Source: JANMCE01 sp031410595 (lineage in GTDB: Bacteria > Actinomycetota > Acidimicrobiia > Acidimicrobiales > Ilumatobacteraceae). Taken from it: a DNA stretch of 64,000 bases. Under the pieces are notes generated by a model. That model did no database searches. It saw nothing but the letters and a program-made list of their open reading frames with translations, and was not told the origin of the DNA. The translations under genes were made by a program, and so were the position numbers. The stretch is taken from the NCBI GenBank assembly GCA_031410595.1, contig JANNZM010000072.1, positions 1 through 64,000 on the forward strand, read 5' to 3'. This document shows, one piece after another, positions 1 to 8,692 of the stretch (positions are counted from its first letter, which is position 1; the number at the start of each line of letters is the position of its first letter).

Positions 1-66
1 ACTCGGCTTTTCACCGACCGCTACACCAAACAGAAGAACGGCCACGGCCAACATCACACGACGCAT
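1..66 (-). CDS. N-terminal fragment of a probable exported protein (cut by window edge)
   Basis: Reading leftward from an ATG at 66, the frame stays open to the window edge and gives 22 residues beginning MRRVMLAVAVLLFGVAV. Two arginines followed by a hydrophobic run is the shape of a secretion signal or an N-terminal membrane anchor. No strong Shine-Dalgarno sequence is visible. The rest of the gene lies outside the window, so no function can be given. The 148 bases between it and the next gene (67-214) show nothing recognisable. Confidence 0.45.
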   Translation of the reverse strand, partial: MRRVMLAVAVLLFGVAVGEKPS

Positions 67-214
67 GCCCCGGAGGCTAGCGAGTCCCTCCATCTCCAGC
101 CCGATGCGAAGCGTGGTTCTCCAACTCCTCGCGGGCCGGGCCGCCTTCGAGCAAGTCGGCTCCCCTATCACGATGGCCGATATGCCAGCCGCCTTGGTCA
201 CGTCAGCTCCCGTC

Positions 215-745
215 TCAGCGGCGGGACATCTCCACCAGCTTCAACACGGTGTTCCAGTTACGGCTGGTACCGAGCTTGCCCAGCTTCTGGCCGATGTGGA
301 CCGCGAGCTTGGACGTACCCATGCCGCCCGGCAGGTGAAGGTACATGTTGCGGCCATCGATCACGAAGGTGTCGGGCGGCGCCAGAGCCGGATCAAGTTT
401 GGCGACCATCGGAGCCGACAACGGCGACGCGAAACAAGTCACGTGCAGCTTTGTCCCATCGGTCTCACTCGGAAAGGGGTTGCGAGCAACGATCTCGACC
501 AATTCCGCAGCCGAGCGCACCACGACCGACAACGTCAGTGCGAACGTCTCCAGCAGCGCAGCTTCCATGGCTGCCACTACCTTGGCCTCCGAGCCCGATG
601 CGTCAAGCACGACGTTGCCACTTTGAATGTAGGTCTCGACGTTGTCGTACCCGAGGCCAAGACACAGGGCGCGGAGGTCGGCCATCGGCACCTTGTTGTT
701 GCCGCCGACGTTGATGCCTCTGAGCAGCGCCGCGTAGGTCGTCAT
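215..745 (-). CDS. DUF1697 family protein
   Basis: The 176-residue product starts MTTYAALLRGINVGGNNKV and continues with the family's hallmark 'YIQSGNVVLDA' stretch near residues 39-49, so assignment to DUF1697 is firm. Length is normal for the family. These are small cytosolic alpha/beta proteins whose biochemical role is not established; no catalytic residue can be named. It is transcribed away from the dioxygenase gene at 777, leaving a 31-base divergent gap that must hold both start regions. ATG start at 745. Confidence 0.85.
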   Translation of the reverse strand: MTTYAALLRGINVGGNNKVPMADLRALCLGLGYDNVETYIQSGNVVLDASGSEAKVVAAMEAALLETFALTLSVVVRSAAELVEIVARNPFPSETDGTKLHVTCFASPLSAPMVAKLDPALAPPDTFVIDGRNMYLHLPGGMGTSKLAVHIGQKLGKLGTSRNWNTVLKLVEMSRR

Positions 746-776
746 CGTTCAAGCTTACGGCGGTACGCTCGGACCC

Positions 777-1649
777 ATGGCGACGTTGACCACTGCTCAG
801 ATCGATGCGTACCACCGTGACGGCTTTCTCGTCGTAGAGGACTTCGTCAGCCAGCAGTCCTGCTACGACCTCAAGCAGCGGGCGGTTGAACTGGTGCGCC
901 AGTGGCAGCCGAGCGGAAAGCGCACAGCCTTCAGTACCAACGAACAGACCCGAGTGAGCAACGAAGAGTTTCTCGATTCGGGCGACAGCATTTGGTGCTT
1001 CTTCGAGGAGGAAGCCTTCGATGATCAGGGCGAGTTGAAACAGGCGAAAGAGTTGTCGATCAACAAGATCGGCCACGCCATGCATGACCTCGACCCCGTG
1101 TTCGCGTCGTTCAGCTACACCGCAGATCTGTCTGGCATTACCCATGATCTCGGTATGACCGATCCGCAGGCGCTGCAGAGTATGTACATCTTCAAACAGC
1201 CGGGTATCGGCGGCGAGGTCGGCTGCCATCAGGACGCCACATTTCTCTACACCGACCCGCTCACCGTCACCGGATTCTGGTTCGCTATAGAAGATGCCAC
1301 GCTCGACAACGGCTGCCTGTGGGCGCTGCCCGGCGGCCACAAGACAAGCCTTCGACGCACCTTCCAACGCTCGGGTGATGACGGTCGCACCATGATCTTC
1401 GACACGCTCGACGACCGGCCGCTGCCGTCGCCGAGTGAGCTCATTCCGCTGCCGGTCACGGCGGGCACCATGGTCGTACTCAACGGCCTGCTCCCCCACT
1501 GGAGCGACACCAACCGATCGGCCAAGAGTCGCCACGCCTACTCGCTGCACTGCATCGACGGCACCGCCGACTACCCCGCATGGAACTGGCTGCAACGGTC
1601 ACCCGACCACCCGCTGCGCCCGTTCGCCCCCGGCCTCCAGCCGATCTGA
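777..1649 (+). CDS. Phytanoyl-CoA dioxygenase (PhyH) family oxygenase
   Basis: This 290-residue protein matches the PhyH family of Fe(II)/2-oxoglutarate-dependent oxygenases. It opens with the typical 'YHRDGFLVVEDFV' (about residues 12-24). The metal-binding H-x-D motif is in 'VGCHQDATF' (about 148-156). The distal His is probably in 'LLPHWSDTNRS' (about 238-248), followed by an Arg suitable for 2-oxoglutarate. Family members hydroxylate lipids and diverse small molecules; the substrate here cannot be inferred. It lies 12 bases before upp on the same strand, so they may be cotranscribed. Confidence 0.85.
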   Translation: MATLTTAQIDAYHRDGFLVVEDFVSQQSCYDLKQRAVELVRQWQPSGKRTAFSTNEQTRVSNEEFLDSGDSIWCFFEEEAFDDQGELKQAKELSINKIGHAMHDLDPVFASFSYTADLSGITHDLGMTDPQALQSMYIFKQPGIGGEVGCHQDATFLYTDPLTVTGFWFAIEDATLDNGCLWALPGGHKTSLRRTFQRSGDDGRTMIFDTLDDRPLPSPSELIPLPVTAGTMVVLNGLLPHWSDTNRSAKSRHAYSLHCIDGTADYPAWNWLQRSPDHPLRPFAPGLQPI

Positions 1650-1661
1650 AACACTGGTGCC

Positions 1662-2288
1662 ATGAATGTGACGGTCATCGATCATCCCCTTGCCGCCGAG
1701 CGGTTGGCCATCCTGCGCGACGTGCGCACGACCAACGCGGAGTTTCGCCAGGCCCTCGACGGGCTCGGCGGCATGCTGGTTTATGAGGCCATGCGGGGCC
1801 TGGCCACGACCGACTCCACCGTCACCACCCCGCTCGGGTCGGCTCCGGCGCGCTCGTTGGCGAAGGTGCCCATGCTTGTGCCCATCCTTCGCGCCGGCAT
1901 CGGTCTGGTCAACCCGGCATTACGCCTGGTGCCACAGGCCGAAGTGGGCTTTGTCGGCTTGGCCCGCAACGAGGAGACCTTCGACCCGCACCCGTACCTG
2001 GCCAAACTGCCGGAGCGTCTCGACGGACGTGACATCTTCATACTTGACCCCATGCTGGCGACCGGGGGCTCCCTCGAGTTTTGCTGTCGCCTACTCATCG
2101 AACGAGGCGCGCCCCAACCCATGACCGTCGTCTGCGTGCTCGCCGCGCCCGAGGGTATCGAACGTATGAAGCAGTCGGGCATAGACGTCAACATCATCAC
2201 CGCCTCGATCGACAGCCACCTCAACGACTCCGCTTACATCGTGCCCGGTCTCGGCGATGCCGGAGACCGCCAGTTCGGTCTCTGGTAA
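1662..2288 (+). CDS. upp: Uracil phosphoribosyltransferase
   Basis: Upp makes UMP from uracil and PRPP in pyrimidine salvage. The 208-residue product has the normal length. It carries 'VPILRAGIGLV' near residues 71-81 and a PRPP-binding loop 'ILDPMLATGGSLEF' near 127-140, with the conserved C-terminal 'YIVPGLGDAGDRQFG'. It starts at ATG 1662 shortly after the dioxygenase gene. Its stop codon directly abuts the stop codon of the convergent DUF1501 gene, leaving no room for a separate terminator. Confidence 0.95.
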   Translation: MNVTVIDHPLAAERLAILRDVRTTNAEFRQALDGLGGMLVYEAMRGLATTDSTVTTPLGSAPARSLAKVPMLVPILRAGIGLVNPALRLVPQAEVGFVGLARNEETFDPHPYLAKLPERLDGRDIFILDPMLATGGSLEFCCRLLIERGAPQPMTVVCVLAAPEGIERMKQSGIDVNIITASIDSHLNDSAYIVPGLGDAGDRQFGLW

Positions 2289-4661
2289 CTACACATACCA
2301 GCCCACCAGATCGCAGATGACGTGGGTGGTCCCGCGCTTGTTGTAGATGGCAATCTTGCCGCCATCACCAACGGTGGCGATCACCTGATTCGGCACCGTG
2401 CGGCCGGGTGTGAAGTTCAGGTTGCTGGCGTTCGGCAGCGGCCTGCCAGCGGGATACACGGTGAGGAAGCCGGTCTCGGTCGGGTCGACCGCGGTGACGT
2501 TGAGCACTACTGCTTTGGCGTCGTCGGGCACGCCGGCCACGCCGGTGACCTTCAACTCATACGTGCTGTCTGCACCCACCTTGGTCTTGGTATCGCGCGT
2601 GTCCATCAGACGCTGCGGCGACGATGCACTCGCGGCCGGACCGCTTCCGGACACGTCGTACCAGCCGAGCAGGTCGACAATGATATGGCTCGATCCGTCA
2701 CTGTTGAAAAAGCTGACGGCACCGGTCGGCCCGAGCTTGGCTACAACCAAATTCGGCACCGTAAGCCCGGCCGAGAAGTTCAGACTTGACGCAGTTGGTA
2801 CTGCTTCGCCGGTGGGATACACGGTGACGAACCCGGCGTTGGTTGGTTCATTCACGGTCACGTTCAACACCACCGCGCTGACACCACTGGCGGGTAGTCC
2901 AGCGGTGCCGGTCATCTGCACGTCGATCGTCTTGCCCGGTCCGACTTTGCCTTCGCCGTTGCGGGTGTCACGAAGACGAATGGGTGTCATGGGCACGAGT
3001 GAGCTGCCCCCGGCTTTACTGAAATAGCCGACGATGTCGGCGATGAGGTTGGCAGCGCCGTCGCTTACGGCCAAGCTGACGCGCCCGTTGGCACCCACCT
3101 TGGACATCACCAGATTCGGTACCGTCTGGTTCGGCACGAAGTTCAGACTCGAGGCGTTCGGTTTGGCTTCACCCGTCGGCCACACGGTGATGAATCCGGC
3201 GTTGGTCGGATCCGTCACGGTGACGTTCATCACCACTGCGGTGACGTCCTGCGCCGGCACGCCACCAACGCCGAGCACGTAGACCGTCTCTTCGACGTTG
3301 GCCTGGAACTTCGCTTGCGGTCCGCCGTTGCCCTCGCGGGTGTCGAGCTTACGAGTGGGGGTGACGGGCAGCAGGCGGCCCGGCACGACAGGGATCGGCG
3401 GTGGCGCCGGCACCCCTTCGAGCAACGCTCCCGAAAAGAGTGGCAGCGTTTCGTAATTGGCACCGAGGATCTGCTGATGATCGGCACCAAGCACCTTGTC
3501 GAGCACTGTCGCGTAGATCGAACGGAAGTCGAGGCTCGATTTGAAGCGGTCGTTGTCGTCAAGATCGCTCCACGACGGCGCCTGCCCGTACATGCCACCG
3601 GCCACCGGCGGGCCGATGAGCATGGTGGTGTTCGTGGTGCCGTGGTCGGTGCCGGCGCTGTCATTCGCGCTCGGTTCCCGGCCGAACTCGGAGATGACAA
3701 GTACCGTCGTTCGATTGGCGAAACGCGGTTCGAGCCCCGCGTAGAGTGCGCGCAGGCCGGCATCGAGTTCGCCGAGGAGTTTGTCGTGCTCGGTCGCCTG
3801 ATTGGAGTGGGTGTCGTACCCGTCCTGGCTCACGCTTACGACGCGAACACCGAGGTTGGCATTGATGAGCCGGGCCGCCAAGGTCATGTCGCGCGCCATG
3901 TCTCCGTCGGGCAGTTTGCTGGCGAAGACGGGTACAACGTCACGTCCGATGTCGAGCGCATCGCGCTCCACCCGCGTAATGGTGTCACCCCACGGACCAA
4001 GGCCCGACGATGCGTCCGACAGCGAGCGGATGGCACCATAGAGCCGGTTGTGCGGGGCATCGTTCTCACCGCCCAGATCCATGCCCCACGGCGCCATGCT
4101 GGACGCGGATCGCACCTGCCCGGTGAGGTGGAGCGGCACATTCACTCCGATGTTCAACATGTGGAGCGGGCTGGTGTCGGCGGCGCCGTCGAGCCAACGG
4201 CCGAGCCAGCCGCTGAACGACCCGCCGGTGGCCTGACCGCGCATCCATGTTGCCATCGAGTCGAAGTGACTGAGGCTGGGGTTGGCGTAACCAACTCCCT
4301 GGACGAGGGCGACATGGCCCTGGTCATACAGGGTCTTGAGATACGTCAGCTTGGGGTGGAGTCCGAAACCCTGGCCGATGCCGATGGTCTGATTCGCCGA
4401 CAGCGCGAGGCTTTTGCGCTTGTCGTAGTAGGCCCCGTTGGCGATCGGCACGACGGTGTTCATGCCGTCGTTGCCGCCACCCAACAGCAGCACTACCAGA
4501 ATGCCGTCGCTGGGCGGTAGCGGCGCGGCAGCGTACGCCTCAAGGTCGCGTGAGTACGTGCCCAGCGCAATGCCGGCGCCGGTTGCTCCCATTGCCTGCA
4601 GGAAGTGACGCCGGGACAACAGCTTGAGCGCGTGTTCGGTTTCGATATCGGAGGAGAGCAT
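2289..4661 (-). CDS. Tat-exported DUF1501 protein with three C-terminal 'RLLDTR' modules
   Basis: The 790-residue product has a twin-arginine signal (SRRHFLQAMGATGAGIALG, about residues 16-34). A DUF1501 domain follows to about residue 415, with the characteristic 'GGGNDGMNTVVP' near 61-72. DUF1501 proteins belong to the alkaline-phosphatase/sulfatase-like fold; substrates are unknown. Three tandem modules of about 110-127 residues follow (about 428-554, 555-680, 681-790). Each has a 'LxDTR' start, an 'NVTV' core, 'SxLNF' and a 'DxxGWY/DIVGYF' end, with almost no Cys. It lies 29 bases downstream of the DUF1800 gene, with an AAAGG ribosome site 7 bases before its ATG. A paralogous pair sits at 35082-38911. 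Confidence 0.9.
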   Translation of the reverse strand: MLSSDIETEHALKLLSRRHFLQAMGATGAGIALGTYSRDLEAYAAAPLPPSDGILVVLLLGGGNDGMNTVVPIANGAYYDKRKSLALSANQTIGIGQGFGLHPKLTYLKTLYDQGHVALVQGVGYANPSLSHFDSMATWMRGQATGGSFSGWLGRWLDGAADTSPLHMLNIGVNVPLHLTGQVRSASSMAPWGMDLGGENDAPHNRLYGAIRSLSDASSGLGPWGDTITRVERDALDIGRDVVPVFASKLPDGDMARDMTLAARLINANLGVRVVSVSQDGYDTHSNQATEHDKLLGELDAGLRALYAGLEPRFANRTTVLVISEFGREPSANDSAGTDHGTTNTTMLIGPPVAGGMYGQAPSWSDLDDNDRFKSSLDFRSIYATVLDKVLGADHQQILGANYETLPLFSGALLEGVPAPPPIPVVPGRLLPVTPTRKLDTREGNGGPQAKFQANVEETVYVLGVGGVPAQDVTAVVMNVTVTDPTNAGFITVWPTGEAKPNASSLNFVPNQTVPNLVMSKVGANGRVSLAVSDGAANLIADIVGYFSKAGGSSLVPMTPIRLRDTRNGEGKVGPGKTIDVQMTGTAGLPASGVSAVVLNVTVNEPTNAGFVTVYPTGEAVPTASSLNFSAGLTVPNLVVAKLGPTGAVSFFNSDGSSHIIVDLLGWYDVSGSGPAASASSPQRLMDTRDTKTKVGADSTYELKVTGVAGVPDDAKAVVLNVTAVDPTETGFLTVYPAGRPLPNASNLNFTPGRTVPNQVIATVGDGGKIAIYNKRGTTHVICDLVGWYV

Positions 4662-4690
4662 GGGAAAGACCTTTCGCCGGAGCGGGAGAG

Positions 4691-5998
4691 TTAGGCGAGC
4701 TGGAGTTCGGGGAGGAGCATCACGAGCGTTGTGAGACCGAATGTCTCGAAATAGTCCTCATAGGGCGCGGCCCGCTGCGCAGTCAGCCAATCGGTGACCG
4801 TTGCCTTGCTGCGGGGGGACGCCGCTGTAATGCCAACGCGGGCGAGCGCATTGTCGACTGCCTGAGGCACGGGGAGCGCTACCAAATCACGGAAGACATC
4901 ACGGCTCTGGTCTGACAGTCGGTAGTGGAGGTTGGCTGCCCACGACGCCTTCTGCCCGGATGTGCCAGCCGACAGCCAGTACTTGTTCGGACGCCAGCCC
5001 GACACGTTCGGCGGATTGAAAGGTTCCTGGCCAAACCCGTCGGAGAACTGCATCGGCGCGGCGTCGGTCGAGCGCAGACCGCTGGCTCGCATGATGCCGA
5101 CGAAGAACTCGACCGGCGAACGCACCAGGCCCTCCTTGGCCTGCGACGAATAAAACTCCGGCCGGAGAAAGAGAGCGCGCAGCACGGGCTTCATTTCGAA
5201 CGATGCGGCCACCATCACATTGGCGAGATCGCTGACGATGTTGGCGGGCGGACCGGGGTGGGCGAAAAACGACCACAGCTTGGCCGACAGAAACGTCGCT
5301 ACCTTCATGCGCTGCGTCGGGTCATCGAACAAGAAGTCGATGATGGCCGGACCATCCCAGTTCTTGGTGATGCCCATGAACGTCTTGTTGCCGCTGTCGT
5401 GATCGTTACCGCGAAACTCGTACTGGCCGGTGTCCTCGTTCAGGTTGTGTCCCGACCAGGCACCGGCGCAACTTTCAACCTCGGTTTCGCCGTAGTTGCC
5501 GACGCCAAGAAGGAACAGCTCTAGTAGCTCGCGAGCGAAGTTCTGATTGGGGCTGCTGTCGACGCTGAAGGCGTTGTCGAGATAGACCAACATGGCTGGT
5601 TCGATGGCGCACTTCTGCATCATTGTGCGGATGTTGCCCAACGCATTCGCCCGTTGCGTGGCGTGCATGCGCCACAGGTAGTCGGGCTGGCCGACCTTTT
5701 TGTAGGCGGCGGTGACATGACCGTGCCAGAACAGGGTGGCTTTTTCCAGCAGTGGCATCGGGGCGCTGGCCATGTGGTCGAACCACCAATTCCCCAAGGC
5801 GTGGAACTGCTCCCACTCAGACTTGTTGGGGTCCGCCACCGCCGCTGGCTTGCCGGGCTGCGGCGCCCCAGCGTCGTTCAACAAATGGTCGACAACCTGG
5901 GGGAGATCTTGCGATGCGAACGAGTTGATCTCGGCACTGGTGCCACCGAATCCGGCCCGTCGCAAAAGGTGCGCTACGTCTACTGCTGGTGTTGCCAT
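4691..5998 (-). CDS. DUF1800 family protein
   Basis: DUF1800 proteins are encoded next to DUF1501 proteins in many bacteria; their function is unknown. The 435-residue product begins MATPAVDVAHLLRRAGFGG, the typical family N-terminus, and carries 'NFARELLELFLLGVGNY' about a third of the way in, then 'PPNVSGWRPNKYWLS' near 330. I chose ATG 5998, with AGAGG ten bases upstream, because it matches the family start; an in-frame codon 17 codons earlier adds non-conserved residues. No signal peptide is visible, although the partner DUF1501 protein has a Tat signal. First gene of a two-gene operon. Confidence 0.9.
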   Translation of the reverse strand: MATPAVDVAHLLRRAGFGGTSAEINSFASQDLPQVVDHLLNDAGAPQPGKPAAVADPNKSEWEQFHALGNWWFDHMASAPMPLLEKATLFWHGHVTAAYKKVGQPDYLWRMHATQRANALGNIRTMMQKCAIEPAMLVYLDNAFSVDSSPNQNFARELLELFLLGVGNYGETEVESCAGAWSGHNLNEDTGQYEFRGNDHDSGNKTFMGITKNWDGPAIIDFLFDDPTQRMKVATFLSAKLWSFFAHPGPPANIVSDLANVMVAASFEMKPVLRALFLRPEFYSSQAKEGLVRSPVEFFVGIMRASGLRSTDAAPMQFSDGFGQEPFNPPNVSGWRPNKYWLSAGTSGQKASWAANLHYRLSDQSRDVFRDLVALPVPQAVDNALARVGITAASPRSKATVTDWLTAQRAAPYEDYFETFGLTTLVMLLPELQLA

Positions 5999-6151
5999 AT
6001 GCCGCCGACCTCTGTCCTCTCTAAACCAAATGAGCGCCCATAGTGACACTGACCGCAGAGTATTGCATTTAGGTTACAGGGGAGTAACGAACGAGCCATT
6101 GTTGGAAGAAGGCTCGGACCGTTCCGAACGAAACCGTCATAGTCTGCTTCG
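5999..6151. promoter_or_regulatory. Divergent intergenic region, DUF1800 operon / amidase
   Basis: This 153-base gap separates two divergent genes that both make proteins of the secreted repeat system, so it must hold both promoters. It contains a short inverted repeat, GTTAC-N6-GTAAC (6073-6088), that could bind a regulator. No convincing -10/-35 pair was picked out by eye. Confidence 0.3.
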
Positions 6152-8692
6152 GTGCGGAAATATTCGGCCTTTTTCACGCCTTTGGTGGGTGTAGCTCTGA
6201 TCGGGGCCGGCTTGTCGCTCTCGGGATCACTCACTGCATCGGCTGCCACTGCCACTTTGAGCGATGTCGTGGCGCAAGCCGAGACTAGGCATCCAACACT
6301 GAGCGTGGTGGAGTCCGATGCGACATCGCGCCGACGTGCCGAACGCAGCGAGACCGCAACATCGTCGCCTTGGCAGTCTGCCCGCCAGACCGATCTGGCT
6401 GATTTCCATGTTCTGGGTGTCTCGTATCGCAGCGCGAGCGGCGGCGTTGCCCGTGTTCGAACGGTCCTCGACGGAACTTGGAGCAGCTGGGTCGAGCCAG
6501 AGCAACAAAGCGACGAGGGACCCGACCCGTCCTCCTCAGAAGGCGGACAAGCCGGACCCGCCGGCATCATTTCGAACCCGGTCTGGGTGAGCGACGCCAC
6601 CGGTTACGAGGTGCAGTTCCCGCTCGACGCGACCGACACGGCCGTCCACGTCGTGCGTGACATGGTCGGCGGCGCGTTGCACGCGAAGGCGGCCACCGAC
6701 CCGACGGCGCCGATCTACCCGTTCGGCATTCATCCGCGCGCCGATTGGAATGCCCGCCCTCCCAAGATTCATGTCGGCATGGGCAACCCGCTGAAGGGCG
6801 TGCAGATGGTGGTCGTTCACCACACCGCGCTCCCCGGTAACAACTACACGCAGGCCGAAGCAGCAACGTTGGTGCGGAACTTCCAGGCCTACGACATGGA
6901 CGTCCGCCACTATGACGACCTTGGCTACAACGTGATGATCGACCAGTTCGGTGGCATCTGGGAAGGTCGCAGCGGCGGTCTTGACCAGGCCGCCATCGGC
7001 GCCCATGCGCTGGGCTTCAACCAGGTCGCCACCGGCATCGCGGTGCTGGGCAACTTCGTTGATGTCGACCCGCCCGCGGCCGTGATCGATGCCATCGCCA
7101 AGGTGGCCGGGTGGAAGCTCTCACTCGACGGTTACGACCCGTTGTCGTCGGTGACGATCGGTGCCGACGAGACCGAAGGTCACCCGCTGCATCCGGTGCC
7201 GCTCACCACGCCCCGCATCGTCGGGCATCGTGACGTCGGTCAGACCGAATGTCCCGGCCGCATCTGGAACCACCTCGCCGAGATACGCACCAAGGCCGCG
7301 GCGTACGCCAAAACGGCGCCGGGCAAACTCAACACACCCACCCAACCGCGACCGAAAACGATCGTGATCTCTGGTGAGGCCACTCCCGTCGGGACAGCCA
7401 ATCCGAAGGTTGTCATCCAGATCGATCATCGGGCCGTCGTCACCACGGCCGCCAAGTTCGCGACCCCACTCGCGTCCACCCCAACCGACGGTGCCCCTGT
7501 CACTCCCCCGGTCACAACAAACGCCCTGTTCGAGAGCGATCTGGCGGTTGAGCCCGGCCCCCACCGAGCGTGCGTCTACACGTTGGCCGATGACGGAACA
7601 CGTTCACTGGTCGGTTGCGACGGCTTTACAGTGACGGATCCGAACATCAATCCGATTCGACCCGTGCGTTTGCTCGACACACGCAACAGCGCTCACCTCA
7701 CGGCCCGCCAGCTTCGGCCCGTTCCTATCGCCGGGTTGAAGACCGTGCCCGTCGAAGCCGCCAGCGTCTCGGCCAACATCACCGTCACCAACCCGGCCAA
7801 AGATGGCTACCTCACCGTCGTGCCCTGCGGCAGCGCGCTCCCCGATCAGACCTCGAACGTGAACTTCGCCCGCGGTCAGACCATCCCCGCGCTGGTGCTC
7901 ACCAAACTCGGCACGGACGGTCAGCTCTGCTTGTTCGCCGACACCGAGGTTGATGTGATCATCGACGTCACCGCCTGGTTCCCCGAGAATGGCGCGTTCA
8001 CCGGCACCACGCCGGCCCGCCTCCTCGACACTCGCGTACCGGCCACCAAACTGGCGGCCGGCGAGGAGCGCAAGGTGCAGGTCAGCGGGCGTGGTGGTGT
8101 TGGTCTTGACGCAACGGCGGCCGCCCTGAACGTCGTTGCCAGTAACGGCAAGGCCGCTGGCTGGCTGGCGGTCTACCCGTGTGACAGCGGCTTCACGGGC
8201 ACGTCGAACGTGAACTACAGCGCAGGCCAGACCATCGCCAACCTTGCCGTATCGAAGCTGTCGGCCGACGGATCCGTTTGCCTCAAATCCGACAAGGCGC
8301 TCGATGTCATTGTCGACGTCACCGGGTGGTTCCCGCCCGGCGCGTTCCATCCGATCACACCATCACGCATCATGGACACGCGAGACGGTCTTGGCGGCAA
8401 GCGCATCAACTACGAGGACACGGTTGAGTTGAAGATCAGGGGTCAGGGATCGATCCCCACCGAAGCCACCTCAGTGATGGTGAATCTCACCGTCACCAAC
8501 CCCGATACCGCCGGCTACCTCACCGTGTACCCGTGCGCGCAGGTACACCCGGGCACATCCAACCTGAACTTCACGGCAGGCGAAACCATCCCCAATCTCA
8601 CCCTCACCAAGGTCGGCATCAACGGCTGCGTGCGAGTAGACAGCGGATCAACCACCGACGTCATCGCCGACGCTGTCGGCTACTTCGTTTAA
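6152..8692 (+). CDS. Secreted PGRP/Amidase_2 N-acetylmuramoyl-L-alanine amidase with three C-terminal modules
   Basis: The 846-residue product has a signal peptide (about residues 1-31, cleavage after SLTASA). A peptidoglycan-recognition/amidase domain spans about 192-375. Its zinc ligands are visible in 'VVVHHTALPG' and in 'GHRDVGQTECPG', and 'HYDDLGYNVMID' is the conserved middle motif. The domain should cleave the MurNAc-L-Ala bond of peptidoglycan outside the membrane. Three tandem modules (about 500-616, 617-731, 732-846) end the protein. Unlike those of the neighbouring DUF1501 protein, each copy has a Cys after 'YP/VP' and usually one near 'GxxC', suggesting a disulfide. GTG start; no clear ribosome site. 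Its end overlaps the convergent ATPase gene by 4 bases. Confidence 0.9.
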   Translation: MRKYSAFFTPLVGVALIGAGLSLSGSLTASAATATLSDVVAQAETRHPTLSVVESDATSRRRAERSETATSSPWQSARQTDLADFHVLGVSYRSASGGVARVRTVLDGTWSSWVEPEQQSDEGPDPSSSEGGQAGPAGIISNPVWVSDATGYEVQFPLDATDTAVHVVRDMVGGALHAKAATDPTAPIYPFGIHPRADWNARPPKIHVGMGNPLKGVQMVVVHHTALPGNNYTQAEAATLVRNFQAYDMDVRHYDDLGYNVMIDQFGGIWEGRSGGLDQAAIGAHALGFNQVATGIAVLGNFVDVDPPAAVIDAIAKVAGWKLSLDGYDPLSSVTIGADETEGHPLHPVPLTTPRIVGHRDVGQTECPGRIWNHLAEIRTKAAAYAKTAPGKLNTPTQPRPKTIVISGEATPVGTANPKVVIQIDHRAVVTTAAKFATPLASTPTDGAPVTPPVTTNALFESDLAVEPGPHRACVYTLADDGTRSLVGCDGFTVTDPNINPIRPVRLLDTRNSAHLTARQLRPVPIAGLKTVPVEAASVSANITVTNPAKDGYLTVVPCGSALPDQTSNVNFARGQTIPALVLTKLGTDGQLCLFADTEVDVIIDVTAWFPENGAFTGTTPARLLDTRVPATKLAAGEERKVQVSGRGGVGLDATAAALNVVASNGKAAGWLAVYPCDSGFTGTSNVNYSAGQTIANLAVSKLSADGSVCLKSDKALDVIVDVTGWFPPGAFHPITPSRIMDTRDGLGGKRINYEDTVELKIRGQGSIPTEATSVMVNLTVTNPDTAGYLTVYPCAQVHPGTSNLNFTAGETIPNLTLTKVGINGCVRVDSGSTTDVIADAVGYFV

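Noticed and set aside
603..1595. 330-codon minus-strand open frame opposite the dioxygenase gene
   Set aside because: The plus-strand product has the full PhyH motif set; the antisense frame has none.
3315..4520. Long plus-strand open frame (401 codons) opposite the first DUF1501 gene
   Set aside because: It is antisense to a clearly conserved protein, is Arg/Val/Gly-rich without domain motifs, and arises from GC-rich codon bias.
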